Shown here one piece after another: positions 1 through 11,719 of a stretch of DNA of 64,000 nucleotides. The notes below the pieces were generated by a model. It ran no database searches, had not been told where the DNA came from, and saw only the letters and a list, made by a program, of their open reading frames with translations. Each line of letters opens with the position of its first letter. Within the stretch, counting starts at the first letter, position 1. Location: contig NW_023601212.1 of assembly GCF_014898055.3 (NCBI RefSeq), positions 39,854,329 through 39,918,328 on the forward strand. Direction: 5' to 3'. The translations under genes were made by a program, and so were the position numbers. This DNA is from Talpa occidentalis (taxonomy: Eukaryota > Chordata > Mammalia > Eulipotyphla > Talpidae).

Positions 1-2815
1 CAGAACCAACAGAGGGATGAATAAGAACAAAACAAGACAAAAAAATTAAGTTATTAAAAAATAAGTGAATAAAATCACAGAAAAGATAAACAAAAAAGGC
101 AAATACAGATGCTAACATATCAATATTAACTCTAAATGTAAATGGACCAAACTCTTCAATAAAAAGACACAGAGTTGCAGCCTGGATTAAGAAACAAAAC
201 CCAACCTTTTGCTGTCTCCAGGAAACACATTTAGCTACAAAAGATAAAAATAGGCTCAAAGTTAAAGGATGGAAAACAAGCCTACAAGCAAATGGACCAA
301 AAAAGAAAGCAGGAACAGCTATACTTATATCAGATAAAACAGATTTCAAACTCAAAAAGATAAAAAGAGACCCCAATGGTCACTACATTATGATCAAGGG
401 GACAATACTTCAAGAAGAAATAACACTCATTAACATATACTCACCAAACGAAGGAGCACCAAAATATGTCAGACAACTGTTGTCCTCTCTGAAAACAGAC
501 ATCAGAGAAAACACATACATAGTGGGAGACTTCAACACACCACTATCAACAATGGATAGATCAACAAGACAAAAAATAAGTAAAGAAACCAAAGCTCTAA
601 ATAAGGACCTAGAGCAATTGGGCTTAACAGACATCTATAGAACACTAAACCCCAAAAAAACGGAGTACACATTTTTCTCAAGCGCACACGGATCATTCTC
701 CAGGATCGATCACATACTGGGGCACAAGACAAACATCAACAGATACACCAAGATTGAAATCATATCAACCATCTTTTCTGACCATGAAGGCATCAAACTA
801 GAAATAAACCATAAAAAGAAGGCAAGGAACTTCCATACCTCATGGAGATTAAAAACCACACTACTGGAAGACCACTGGACTAATGAGGAGATCAAAGAAG
901 AAATTAAAAAATTCTTTGAATTGAACGACAAGGAGGACACCAATATCCTAAATGTATGGGATGCAGCAAAAGCAGTAATAAGAGGAAAATATATAGCAAT
1001 AGAAGCTCACATCAAGAAACAAGAAAGAACTCAAAGAAACAACCTAATCTCAAAGCTCAAAGATCTAGAAAAAGAACAACAAAAAAACCCCAAAACCAGT
1101 AGAAGAAAAGAAATAATAAAACAAAAGCAGAAATAAATGAAATTGAAACTAAAAAAAAATCCAAAAGATCAATGAAACCAAGAGCTGGTTCTTTGAAAAA
1201 ATCAATAAAATAGACAAACCCCTAGCCAGGCTCACAAAGGAAAAAAGGGAGAAAGCACAAATAAACAGGATCATCAATGAAAGAGGAGAAATCACAACGG
1301 ACACAGCAGAAATCAAAAGAATAATCAGCAACTACTATGAACAGTTATATGGAAACAAGTTTAACAATCTAGAGGAGATGGACAAATTCCTACAACTCTA
1401 CAATCACCCAAAGCTAGATAAATAAGAAATAGAACACCTAAACAGACCAATTACAAGCAGCGAAATTGAAATGGTAATCAAAAACCTCCCCAAAAACAAA
1501 AGCCCAGGACCTGATGGATTTACAAATGAATTCTACCAAACATTCAGAGACGAATTAGTGCCTATCCTTCACAAACTCTTCCAAAAAATTGAGAAGGAAG
1601 GGACAATACCAAACACGTTCTATGAAGCCAACATTACACTAATACCAAAACCGAACAAGGACAACACAAAAAAGGAAAACTACAGGCCAATCTCCCTAAT
1701 GATTAAAGAACTAGACTTAATACCTGAAACCATAAAATACATAGAAGGAAATATAGGCAAAACACTACCTGATAAGCACATCAAAGACATCTTTACTGAC
1801 ACATCACCCAAAGCAGTGATAGTGAAGACAAAGATAAACAGCTGGGACTACATCAAATTAAAGAGCTTCTCCACAGCAAAAGAGACAATAACAAAAACAA
1901 AGAGAAACCCCACTGACTGGGAGAACATTTTTGCACACAACACTAATGATAAAGGACTGATCAAAAAAATCTACAAAGAGCTGATGAGACTCGACAAAAC
2001 AAAGAAAATAATCCAGTCAAAAAATGGGCAGAAGAGCTAAAAAGAAACTTCTCTGAAGAGGAAATGCAAATGGCCAACAGGCATATGAAAAAATGTTCAA
2101 CATGACTTGTAATCAGGGAAATGCAAATCAAAACTACCATGAGATACCATCTTACACTAGTAGAAATGGCACATATTAAGAAAACTAGCAACAACAAATG
2201 TTGGCGAGGGTGTGGAGAAAAAGGAACTCTCCTGCACTGTTGGTGGGAGTGCAAACTGGTCCAACCACTATGGAGAGCTGTGTGGAGATTTCTGGACCTA
2301 CTAAACATAGAGCTTCCATATGATCCAGCAATTCCACACCTAGGTATTTACCCAAAGGACACAGAAACACCAATTCCAAAGAGCACCTGCACCCCTATGT
2401 TTATAGCAGCACTATTTACAATAGCTAAGCTTTGGAAACAACCCAAATGCCCAAAAATAAATGACTAGATCAAGAAGATGTGGTACATATACACCATGGA
2501 ATATTACTCAGCATTCAAAAAAGATAAACACATGCAATTTGCAGCAACATGGATGGAGCTGGAAGGGATCATGCTCAGAGAAATAAGCCAGAAAGAAAAA
2601 GAAAAATACCAGATGGTCTCACTCATAGCAGGAATCTAGAAAACTTAAATAAGGGACCAGGAAAAAGAATAACTATAAGAAAGTAAAAATCAAAATCAAC
2701 AAACAACTATGAACCAGAGACACTCTATGGGGCTTGGGGGGCGGGGAAAGGAGGGCTTGGGGTCAAAATAAGGGGGTTGTAATTGTATGGGGAATATAAA
2801 AAATAAAATTTAAAT
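1..2815 (+). mobile_element. L1_1: LINE-1, 3' part, internally deleted
   Basis: The window opens in the last codons of an L1 ORF1 (about 1-25, frame disturbed relative to the copy ending at 26795). It then runs through the ORF1-ORF2 spacer, ORF2 and a short G-rich 3' UTR to an A-rich end near 2815. Alignment by eye with the copy at 24300-30902 gives near-identity throughout. One exception is a jump at about 1700-1702, where roughly 1,280 bp of ORF2 are missing. The 5' end lies outside the window, so no target-site duplication can be checked. Confidence 0.93.
97..2639 (+). pseudogene. L1_1 ORF2 remnant (endonuclease-reverse transcriptase)
   Basis: L1 ORF2 encodes the endonuclease and reverse transcriptase that carry out target-primed reverse transcription. 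The initiation codon, ATG at 26870 in L1_D, reads AGG here at 97-99. The endonuclease region is open at 390-1136 and then shifts frame in an A-rich stretch. An in-frame TAA appears near 1423. The reverse-transcriptase core, including the FADD motif, is lost in the ~1.28-kb deletion. An in-frame TGA at 2103-2105 cuts off the C-terminal Cys-rich region, which otherwise continues to the normal stop at 2637-2639. Clearly non-functional. Confidence 0.9.
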
Positions 2816-2917
2816 AAAATGTGAAAAAAAGAAACTCTTTTCCCAATTTCTAGCTTGTTAAATAAACCCCACTGTTATTAAATAAAATAGCTTGTTAAAT
2901 AAAAAAAAAAATAAAAG
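2816..2917. other. AT-rich spacer between L1_1 and the tandem array
   Basis: About 100 bp with two copies of a short motif, agcttgttaaataaa, and A-runs. It may be part of the L1 tail or of a second degenerate polyadenylated insertion. No gene is visible. Confidence 0.5.
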
Positions 2918-5900
2918 TTACTGGATATGATGAAAATCTCAGGTGCTGTAACTGCCTGCAAACCAGCACTAATGGTGGTAATGCTGAATCACAGTGGAAA
3001 CTGCACTAACTAGTAGAGATCAAAGTTCAGTGAAAGGAGCAATGCAGATGTGATTTCTCCATGAAAACGAAGTAAGGTGCACTTGGATCCCAATGTGGGC
3101 TTTTAACACTCACTGGTTAACTGGAAATCTCAAATGCTCAAAATGCCCTTCTGGCCAGTGGTGCCTAATCAGCGAAAACTGCACTAAAACTGAGTTCAAA
3201 GTCTAATGATAGGAGCACCGCATATGTGATTTCTCCCTGGAAATGAAGTGAGATACACAGTGCTTTCCTTGCGGGCTTTCAACAGTCACTGGTTGTGAGG
3301 ATAATCACAAGTGCTGAATCTGCCTCCAAACAGTGCTTCTGGCTGGTGGGGCTTTATCACTCTGATAACAGTACGAACACTAAGAGTTTAAAGTCTAGTG
3401 AAAGTAGCGATGCAGATGTTTTTCCCACTGGAAACTAAGTAAAATACAAAGTGCTTTCAATGCAGACATTTATCAGTCACTGGTTATGTGGAAAATCTCA
3501 CACAGCTCAATCTGTTTCCCAAGAGTGCTTCTGGCTGGTGATGCTGAATAGCTCTCAAAACTGCAGTAACACTGCTTTCCAAGTCTAGGGAAAGGAGCAA
3601 CGCACTTGAGATTTCTCCCTGGAAACAAAGATATACACTGCTCTCAATGTAGCTTTTAGGAGCGACAGGTTATGTGGAAAATCAGAAGTGCTCAAATTGC
3701 CTCCAAAGAGCGCTTTTGGCCGGTGGTGTAAAATCACTCTGAAAACTGCACTAGTACTAACATTTCAAAATCTAGTGAGACGAGCAAGACAGATGTGATT
3801 ACTCCCAAGAAACTAAGGTACTTACTGCTCTCATTGCGGGACTTCAACAATCACTAATTATGAGGAAATTCAAAGTGCTCAAATTTCCTACAAACAGCAT
3901 TTCTGACTGGTAATGCTGAAGAGCTCTGAAAACTGCACTAACACAAAGAGTTCAACGTGGAGTGAAAGGAGCAAAGCAGATGTGATTTCTCCATGGAAAC
4001 TAAGTAAGGGACACTTGGTTCCCAGTGCGGTCTTTTAACACTCCCTGGTTAACAGAGAAATCTCAAGTGCTCAAAATGCCTTTCTGGCCAGTGGTGCTTA
4101 ATCAGTGAAAACTGCACTAAAACTAAGAGTTCAAAGTCTAATGAAAGGAGCAACGCATATGTGATTTCTCCCTGGAATGAAGTAAGATACACACTTTTCT
4201 CATTGTGGGCTTTCAACAGTCACTGGTTATGAGGAAAATTACAAGTGCTGAATCTGCCTCCAAACAGCACTTCTGCATGGTGGGGCTTTATCACTCTGAA
4301 AACTGTACTCACACTAAGAGTTCAAAGTCTTTAAAGGAGCAATGCTGATGTGTCTTCCCACTGGAAACTAAGTAAGATACACACTGCTGTCGATGCGAGC
4401 TTTTAGCAGTCACTGGTTATGTGGAAAATCACAACTACCCAATCTGCCTCCAAAGAGCGCTTCTGGCTGGTAATGCTGACTAGCTCGTAAAAGTGCACCA
4501 ACACAAAATGTTCAACGTCGAATGAAAGGAGCAATGCAGATGTGATTTGTCCTTGGAAACTAAGGGACACATAGCTTCCAATGCAGGCTTTTGACACTCA
4601 CCCGTTATGATGAAAATCTCAAGTGCTCAACATGCCCTTCTGGCCAGTGGTGCGTAATCAGCGAATACTGCACTAAAACTAAGATTCAAAGTCTAATGAA
4701 ATGAGCAATGCATATGTGATTTCTCCCTGGAAACGTGGTAAGATACACACTGTTCTCATTGCGGGCATTCAAGGAGCAATGCAAATGTGTTTTCTCACTG
4801 AAAACTAAGATACACACTTCTGTCAATGCAGGCTTTTAGCAGTCATTGGTTATGTGGAAAAACACAACTACCCAATCTGCCTCCAAAGAGCGAAACTAAG
4901 TAAGGTACACTTGGATCCCAAAGCGGGCTTTTAACATTCACTGGTTAACAGGAAAATCAAAGTGCTCAAATTTCCTACAAACTGTGCTTCTGACCGGTAA
5001 TGCTGAAGAGCTCTCAAAACGGCACTAAAACTAAGAGTTCAAAGTCTAATGAAAGGAGCAATGTATATGTGATTTCTCCCTGGAAACGAAGTAAGATACA
5101 CACTGCTGTCATTGCAGGCTTTCAACAGTCGCTGGTTATGAGGAAAATCACAAGTGCTGAATCTGCCTCCAAACAGCGCTTCTGGCCGGTGAGGCTTTAT
5201 CACTCTGAAAACTGTATCACACTAAGAGTTCAAAGTCTAGTGAAAGGAGCAATACAGATGTTTTTTCTCACTGAAAACTAAGTAAGATACACACTGCTGT
5301 CAATGCGGGCTTTTAGCAGTCACTGGTTATGTGGAAAATCACAACTACCCAATCTGCCTCCAAAGAGCGCTTCTGGCTGGTAATGCTGACAAGCTCGTCA
5401 AAGTGCACTAACACAAAAAGTTCAACGTCGAGTGAAAGGAGCAATGCAGATGTGATTTGTCCTTGGAAACTAAGTAAGGGACACATAACTCCCAATGCGA
5501 GTTTTTAATACTCACCTGTTATAAGGAAAATCTCAAGTGCTCAAAATAGCCCTCTGGCCAGTGGTGCTTAATCAGTGAAAACTGAACACTAAGAGTTCAA
5601 AATCTAGTGAAAGTAGCAATGCGGATGTGTTTTCTCACAGTAAACTAAGTAAGATACACAGTGCTTTCAGTGTGGGCATTTAGCAGTCACTGGGTATGTG
5701 GAAACTCACACACTGCTCAATCTGCTTCCCAAGAGCACTTCTGGCCGGAAATGCTGAATAGCTCTGAAAACTGCACCAACACTAAGCGTTCAAAGTCTAG
5801 GGAAAGGAGCATTGCATGTGAGATTTCTCCCCGGAAATGATGTAAGATACACACTGCTCTCAATGCGGGCTTTTAGCAGTACTGGTTATGTGGAAAATCA

Positions 5901-6985
5901 GAAGTGCTCAAATTGCCTCCAAACAGCGCTTCTGGCCGGTGGTGTAAAATCACTCTGAAAACTGCTAACAGTTCAAAGTCCATTGAGAGGAGCAAGGCAT
6001 ATGTGCTTTCTCCCATTAAACTAAGATGCACACTGCTCTCATTGCCGGACTTCAACTGTCTTTAGTTATGAGGAATATCACAAGTGCTTAAATTTCCTCC
6101 AAACAGCGCTTTTTACTGGTAATGCGGAAGCTCTGAAAACTGCACTAACACAGAGTTCAACGTCGAGTGAAAGGAGCAATGCAGATGTGATTTCGCCTTG
6201 GAAATTAAGTAAGGGACACCTACCTCCCAGTGCAGGCTTTTAACATTCACTGGTTATGAGGAAAATCTCAATTGTCAAAATGCCCTTCTGGCTAGTGGTG
6301 CTTAATCAGTGAAAACTGCACTAAAACTAAGAGTTCAAAGTCTAGTTAAAGGAGCAATGGTGATGTGTCTTCTCACTGGAAACTAAGTGAGATACACACT
6401 GCTGTCAAGGCAGGCTTTTCACAGTCACTGGTTTTGTGGAAAATCACACACTGCTCACTCTGTCCCCAAAGAGTGCTTCTGCCCAGTGATTCTGAACAGC
6501 TCTGAAAACTGCACTAACACTAAGAGTTCAATGTCTAGGGAAAGGAGCAACGTATATGAGATTTTTCCTTGAAACGATGTAAGATACACACTGCTGTCAA
6601 TGTGGGCTTTTCACAGTCACTTGTTATGAGGAAAATCACAAGTGCTCAAACTGCCTCCAAACAGTGCTTCTGGCTGATGGGGCTTAATCACTCTGAAAAC
6701 TGCACTAACAGTAAGATTTTGAAGTCTAGTGAAAGGAGCAACTCATATATGATTGCTCACTGGGAACTAAGTAAGATGCACACTGCTGTCATTGTGGGCT
6801 TTTAGTAGTCAGTGTTATGAGGATAATTGCAAGTGCTCAAACTGCCTCCAAACAGCACTTCTGGCTGGTAATGCTGAATCGCTCTTAAAACTGCACTAAC
6901 ACCAAGCGTTCAAAGTCTAGTGAAAGCAGTAACACTGATGTGATTTCTCCCTGGAAACTAAGGAAGATACTGCTTTCAGTGCTTC
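2918..6985. repeat. Tandem array of ~186-bp monomers (~22 units)
   Basis: The motif cactggttatg(a/t)ggaaaatc recurs near 2918, 3112, 3288, 3478, 3663, 3853, 4043, 4220, 4411, 4600, 4848, 4938, 5130, 5319, 5512, 5687, 5879, 6062, 6248, 6426, 6618 and 6811. Spacing is mostly 176-193 bp. Each unit also carries a conserved stretch like aaactgcactaacactaagag and another like ggagcaatgcagatgtgatt. Two units are truncated around 4771-4938. Monomers fall into recognisable types. One, with ttctggccagtggtgcttaatc, recurs near 3112, 4043, 4600, 5512 and 6248. This suggests an imperfect higher-order pattern of 3-5 monomers. Reading frames inside are short and differ between units, so I see it as a noncoding satellite-like array. 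The satellite family is not recognised. Confidence 0.9.
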
Positions 6986-7899
6986 AAAACCTTTCACCCT
7001 TATAGGCTGTGGGCTCCACTGCAAGCCAGGTTCCCCACACATCCCCCAAGGAAGTGTTCCTCAGCTTCTCACCCTCACTCCACAATGAATAGGGCATCAC
7101 CCAAGTGTGGTTTTAAGAGACTCACTGGCCTTCTTTAACATACATAGGCTGCTTTAGTTCCGCTCAGGTCTTCCCTATTTCAGCACTAGCTTTTGCCTTT
7201 CTAAGTTGGCTGTTTTGATACATCTCATCTGCTTGGCTGCAGAGAACTTGGCGAGAGCTTCCTCCCTCTGCCAGTCTTGGGCTCTTCTCATGCCTGCCCC
7301 TTCCTTTACTTTGGTCATTGCCTCTATGGGCTGTGGCCCTAGGCTTACTGGGCAGTACACAGGCTGCTTTTGGCCACCGGCTGGTCCTTCACTTTCATCT
7401 CCTGGGGTTTACAAACGATATCATCCACCCCCAGGGTCCCCAAAACATAACATCAACCTGCCAAGGTTCCTCCTCCTCCTGGCGGGATTGTCAGTCCAAG
7501 TCCATTGGCTTTTCCCTGCATCAGCACTAGGCGAGCTCCGATTCGTGGTCCTCTTCTGTGATTCTGCTGCCTCAGGCGTCATGGGCCAGTCCTCATAGAT
7601 CATCTCCTCCTTCACTAGATGTCTTACCCCGCAGCTCCCAGGCCTTGTCCACCTCCCGTGCTCCTGCAGCATCTCTAGCTCTTCACGCAAAATCCAGTTC
7701 CTGGATTTTGGTCACCTCCTGTGCTGCCATGGTGCCTCCAGTGTTGTCACAGGTTCACTGTCTGCTACTCCTCAGTCTCTTCAGAGGGCTCCACATCTGT
7801 CTGCATGGAATCATCCTGCTGAATTACGCCAATTCTAGTGGCAGGATGGCACAGTGCAGGATTTCTGTGATCCAAGCAGATGGACAAAGGAAAGTCCTG
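6986..7899. other. Unassigned stretch, no recognised gene
   Basis: GC-richer than the flanks. On the minus strand there are two modest open frames: 7690-7421 (89 codons) and 7360-7175 (61 codons). Just upstream on that strand an ATG in good context (about 7731) begins a short open frame that shifts into the 89-codon frame. The pattern would suit a decayed retrocopy or an old gene fragment, but I do not recognise the protein and see no poly(A) tail or target-site duplication. Confidence 0.35.
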
Positions 7900-8700
7900 G
7901 AGCCCTCGGTGGCTTTCTTGGGCTTTTATTGAACTTTTACATGTAGTGCAGCAACCAGATACATGGTAAGCAGGGGTGCTGGGGGGCCAGGAGGCCAGCA
8001 GGCCCCCAAGCCCCCAGCGAATCTTCACTCTTTAGTCAGCTATCTGGTGTTTTCTCTCCTGCTCTGCTTCTCTTGGGGAATACTGCAGCCATTGCCCACA
8101 GAAGTAAACAATACAACTGCATATAACAATGTAACAAAATGCAGGTGCCCACCATCAGGCATACAATCCTAATGGCGGGAGGGCAGAAAAGCCTGAAAAT
8201 CATTTACCCTACAACAGCTCTTTGTGAGTTGTTGGTCTCCACCAACAGCATACAGCTCTTTGAGATACCAGCCCTGGGGCCTTTGGTGCTCCTTTCAGGC
8301 AATGCAAGAGTCGGGACCAGAGGCCCAGTCTCTTGACAGAGGTCTTCAGCTTTTCTTCCCTCCTCAGAGGTTGGCTGCTGGATGCTTCTTTTCTACTTTC
8401 TTTGGAGGCCAGGAATGGAGTCTTCCCCTTCTTTCTTCTTCCTTCGGGGGCTGGAATCATCTCTCCTCATAGGGGGCTGAAATCATCTGTTCTGTTCAAG
8501 GACTGGAATATCATCTCTCTCAGCGCCCTCTGATCCTGGCTTATATTCTCTTTCAGAGTGTCCCATCCACAAGTCTCATTGGACCATTTTTCAGTCCTGT
8601 GGCCGAATGGACCATTTAGCGCCAATCAGCTCATAGCTCGTAACTGATAGAGCCATTCCATGATCCAGGGGCTCATAAACAAGGAGTAAAACTGGACATT
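7900..8700 (-). mobile_element. LTR-like sequence, degenerate (first segment)
   Basis: Read on the minus strand, this stretch has LTR features. A TATA-like stretch (gagaatataagcc, around 8540) is followed by repeated ctgaagagg-type blocks, and an AATAAA poly(A) signal lies near 7926. It resembles the segment at 9206-9650 around the TATA-like box and the sequence just upstream of it. The family was not identified and both ends are uncertain. Confidence 0.4.
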
Positions 8701-8878
8701 CTTTCTTATAAAGGAAATTGTGCTGCAGATTTTTTTTCAGCAAATTGGCACTTTAATTGTTGTAGGAAGGCTTATTTTATGGCCTTTCCATAACCCCAGT
8801 TTTCTTATTGACCTGCGATAACTTCAGATTTAGAACAAAATAGGTTGTGCCAGTGCCCATTAAAAAGTTTGTCAAACG

Positions 8879-9190
8879 GGGCCTCCCCGGTGGCGCAGCG
8901 GTAGAGCGCTGGGTTGCGAAGCTGCCCGCGGCCTCTTCAGCGCCGGTTCGATCCCCGGCTGCTCCCCGGCCACCAGAGGAGGGTCCCACATGGCGCGCAG
9001 ACCTCTCCTGCCGCCCGCTGCTCCCCTCAGCAGTGTAACTCGGTCCCTCTGCCTGCTCTGCTCCCCGCTCTGGCTCTGGTGAATTCTCTCACCCTCCCGT
9101 GCTCTGACTGTACCCAGTGCATGTATAAACAAAAACAAACAAATAAATAAATAAATAAAAACATGCCTAAAAAAAAAAAAAAAAAAAAAA
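8879..9190 (+). mobile_element. tRNA-derived SINE, young copy
   Basis: The head carries pol III promoter elements: box A tggcgcagcgg (8890-8900) and box B ggttcgatccc (near 8945). A ~200-bp tRNA-unrelated body ends in ttgtataaa-like sequence and an (aaat)n/A-rich tail. It is flanked by a perfect 15-bp duplication, aaagtttgtcaaacg, at 8864-8878 and 9191-9205. This fits insertion by L1 machinery. The same family occurs nine more times in the window, so this is the reference copy. It is not a tRNA gene: no cloverleaf of normal length closes. Confidence 0.95.
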
Positions 9191-9205
9191 AAAGTTTGTC
9201 AAACG

Positions 9206-9650
9206 ATCCCCCAATTAAGTGTTACCCAGGACTCTAAGAAGATTGTTGGAATATGCTTTCCCAAATCAAGTGGAACATCTGGGCTCCCCAATTCTTCATC
9301 TGGTGCTTTTTGAAGATGATGTCAGAGGCATGACCAGTGGCAGAGGCAGCAGCTGGGTTTCTGAAAAGGTCTGCGGAGGTCTGGAATTCTATGGAAGTTT
9401 GTGAAGGACTGCTGAATAACATGGAGGTCATCTTCTGAATGCTTCTTCTTCAGAGGTCATCTGCTGAATCCTCTCTTCAGAGGTTGGCTGTTGAGTGACT
9501 CAAGCTGTATCTTGGTCTGCCTTATATCCTCTTCAAGGCCCCCTACCCTACAAGCCTGATTGAAATGTTTTTCAATCCTAATTATCTGATCAGTGCCAGT
9601 TACCACTAATCAGCTTGCTTCTCTTTTCAGTTTGCATAATTAACTGAAAG
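9206..9650 (-). mobile_element. LTR-like sequence, degenerate (second segment)
   Basis: On the minus strand a TATA-like box (gaggatataaggc, around 9525) and nearby blocks parallel the segment at 7900-8700. An example is cttatat(c/t)ctctt followed by a CCC-rich stretch and a ttttca(a/g)tcct block. The SINE at 8879 interrupts the sequence between the two. They may be parts of one older element. Assignment is tentative. Confidence 0.35.
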
Positions 9651-9657
9651 TTTGAAT

Positions 9658-10320
9658 TGTTGGGAGACTGCTGCCCTAAAGCGATCTGGAGTTTTTTGGA
9701 GAATACCTGTTTACATACGGAGTTCCAGGATGTTAGAAGTTCTGCAAAAAGAACTTCTTCTCAGAATTGACTCCTGTTCTCTGAGGACATGCTGGCTTGT
9801 ACGTATGTTCCCTATTAACCAGGAAAACTTGTTTTCAGCAGTAACTTATTAATCTGTATAAGCAAAAACACAATTGTGTGCTATTTTCTTGTTCCTTTGT
9901 TCATATCTCTTTTTTTTAAAGATTTATTTATTTATGCATACAAGAACTGGGGTACAGGTCAGAGGTGCGGGGGGTGAGAGGATTCATCAGAGACAGAGTG
10001 GGGAACAGAACAAGAAAACTGACTAAAATTCAGTGCTGAGGGGAGCAGCGAGCAAGAGTAGCTCCCTGGCCAGCCAGGGGATAATACTTGTGCTGCAGAG
10101 GCTGCAGATAGCTTCACAGTGCTGTGCCTAACCCCTTGTGCCACCAGAGAGGCCCCCCTTTGTTCATATCTTTAATAAATCTTCAGCTGGGAGAGTGAAA
10201 GGCAAAGCTGCTCTTGACGGCACTCTCCCCACCTCTCCCCCCACCCCCCACTGCAAATTCATTGAGACTGTGAGTCTTTGTTAAGGGCAGAGAATTCCAT
10301 CAGCTGTCTGGTCCATAGCA
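9658..10320 (+). repeat. ERV1 5' LTR (with SINE inside)
   Basis: Aligns to the 3' LTR at 13838-14232 once the SINE at 9909-10156 and its duplication are removed (about 400 versus 395 bp). Shared blocks include the start tgttgggag, ggagttttttggagaatacc, and gggctgggagagtgaaaggc near the end. Many point differences and small indels show an old insertion. Confidence 0.9.
9909..10156 (-). mobile_element. tRNA-derived SINE in ERV1 5' LTR
   Basis: Antisense copy, running from the tail aaagatttatttatttatgc to the head ggggcctctctggtggc read on minus. A perfect 15-bp duplication, cctttgttcatatct, flanks it at 9894-9908 and 10157-10171. The 3' LTR lacks it, so it arrived after proviral integration. 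Confidence 0.94.
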
Positions 10321-10321
10321 G

Positions 10322-10339
10322 TGGCGTCCAAACTGGGTC
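10322..10339 (+). other. ERV1 primer-binding-site-like sequence
   Basis: tggcgtccaaactgggtc begins one base after the LTR end. It matches a lysine-type primer site at about 14 of 18 positions by my count against either common form, so the primer tRNA is uncertain. Confidence 0.55.
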
Positions 10340-10450
10340 ACGAACCCTGGAACCTCAAGGAAGGTGCATGTGGTAAGTGTGTTCTCTAGCTTACCTCTAG
10401 TTATTGGTCTCGACGGACTAAGAGGGTATTTATTTAAGGTTGGGTAACAA

Positions 10451-11660
10451 ATGGGGCAGAATTCATCTTATCTTCATTATATAACCTCTTTAAAATGCTT
10501 GTTGGAACAGAATAGAACCACTGTTTCCACCAAAGCTTAAATGAGCTGTTAGATTGGATCATTCAGACCTCTCCTTGGTTCCCGGATATAGGTGTTTTGG
10601 ATGTAGAAACTTGGGAACAAATTGGTGGAATGTTGAAAAGGCATTTATAATGTTTGAAAATCCCTACTGTAGATTTTTCAACATGGGCTCTGGGACCCTT
10701 CTAGGAAACTTTTAAAAGGGAAACTAAACATAAATATGAAGTAACTGATATTTCTCAGCTTTCCATACCATCCATACCACTAAATGAAAGGGAAAATTGC
10801 TCTGAAAGTAAAAGCCCTAAAAATAAATGGTCCCACAATAATCCTTTTCAGAAGGAATCAGTTGTTGGTTTAACTTCCTTAGCCAACGTTATGAAAGAAC
10901 AAAAGACAATTTTTGTAGATGACCCAAAAATGGCTTCTGTATTGATGACTTTTCCAGTATAAAAAAAAAGGGAAGGGCAAGTTGGCCACCAGTCATATCA
11001 ACAGGTCACTTTAGCAGCACGCAGAGCCAGACAGAGCTTGCCTCAACCCAGAAAACCACATTGGTCTTTATTGTGTATATTGCAGGAGCCCAGGCAGTTC
11101 CCTTGGTAGACCCAGGCTAAAACTTTAATAATAAAACTCAAAAATTCAAAAACAAATTAAAAAAAAATTTGCAAATTAAAAAAAAAAAAAAAAAGGACAA
11201 GAGTCCCATCGTGTTCCTGGATCAAATGGGAGGTACTGTGTAAATATACAAATGTAGACCCAGAGTCGTATGAGGGCCAGACTTTACTAAGAGATAGATT
11301 TATGCTACAGGCAGCCCCTGATATATCAGGAGAAAATAACAAAAAGTGGCTGTAGGCCCTCAACAATCATTGGAAAATCTCCTGCCTGTTGCCACCTATC
11401 TTTTACAACAGGGATCAGGAGGAGATAAAGGAAAAGACCCAAAAGGCCCGTGTCAGGGCAGAGGCTCTGGTGGCTGCTCTTAGAACCTCAGGGATGGCTT
11501 CACGAGAGGAACAAGGTACTTTCAGTGTGGCCATACAGGGCATTTCCAAAGAGTGCCCCAACCAAGAGATCAGCTTCCAGACAGCCAGCAGTTGCCTCTA
11601 AGACTGTGCTCCAAATGTCAGCGTAATCATTGGAGAAGGGACTGTCCTTGGTTGCAGAAA
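10451..11660 (+). pseudogene. ERV1 gag remnant
   Basis: Gag is the structural polyprotein. An ATG at 10451 begins MGQ, the usual myristoylation context, and the frame soon breaks. A capsid-like major-homology stretch with GQTLL followed by QAAPD is readable around 11270-11330. Near 11520-11560 a first zinc-knuckle-like motif (FQCGHTGHF, then KECP after a frameshift) can be seen. At about 11598-11650 a second one, CSKCQRNHWRRDC, is one residue short between the second Cys and His. Around 11160-11195 long A-runs interrupt it. Stops and shifts throughout. Confidence 0.75.
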
Positions 11661-11719
11661 CCAGGGCCAGCCTGTCCAAACTCTGATGGGACCCAGGGGC
11701 TCTGATTGCCCCTGCCCTC

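Noticed and set aside
2918..6985. CRISPR-like array or repeat-protein gene
   Set aside because: Monomers are contiguous with no unique spacers, and the DNA is mammalian. Open frames inside (e.g. 5000-5281) are short, differ between monomers and show no protein repeat register.
7175..7690. Protein-coding gene on minus strand
   Set aside because: Two short frames with a break between them, no recognised family and no splice or retrocopy hallmarks. Kept only as unassigned sequence.
8879..8960. True tRNA gene at the SINE head
   Set aside because: A and B boxes are present, but the sequence continues as a SINE with a tail and target duplication. The same head recurs ten times.
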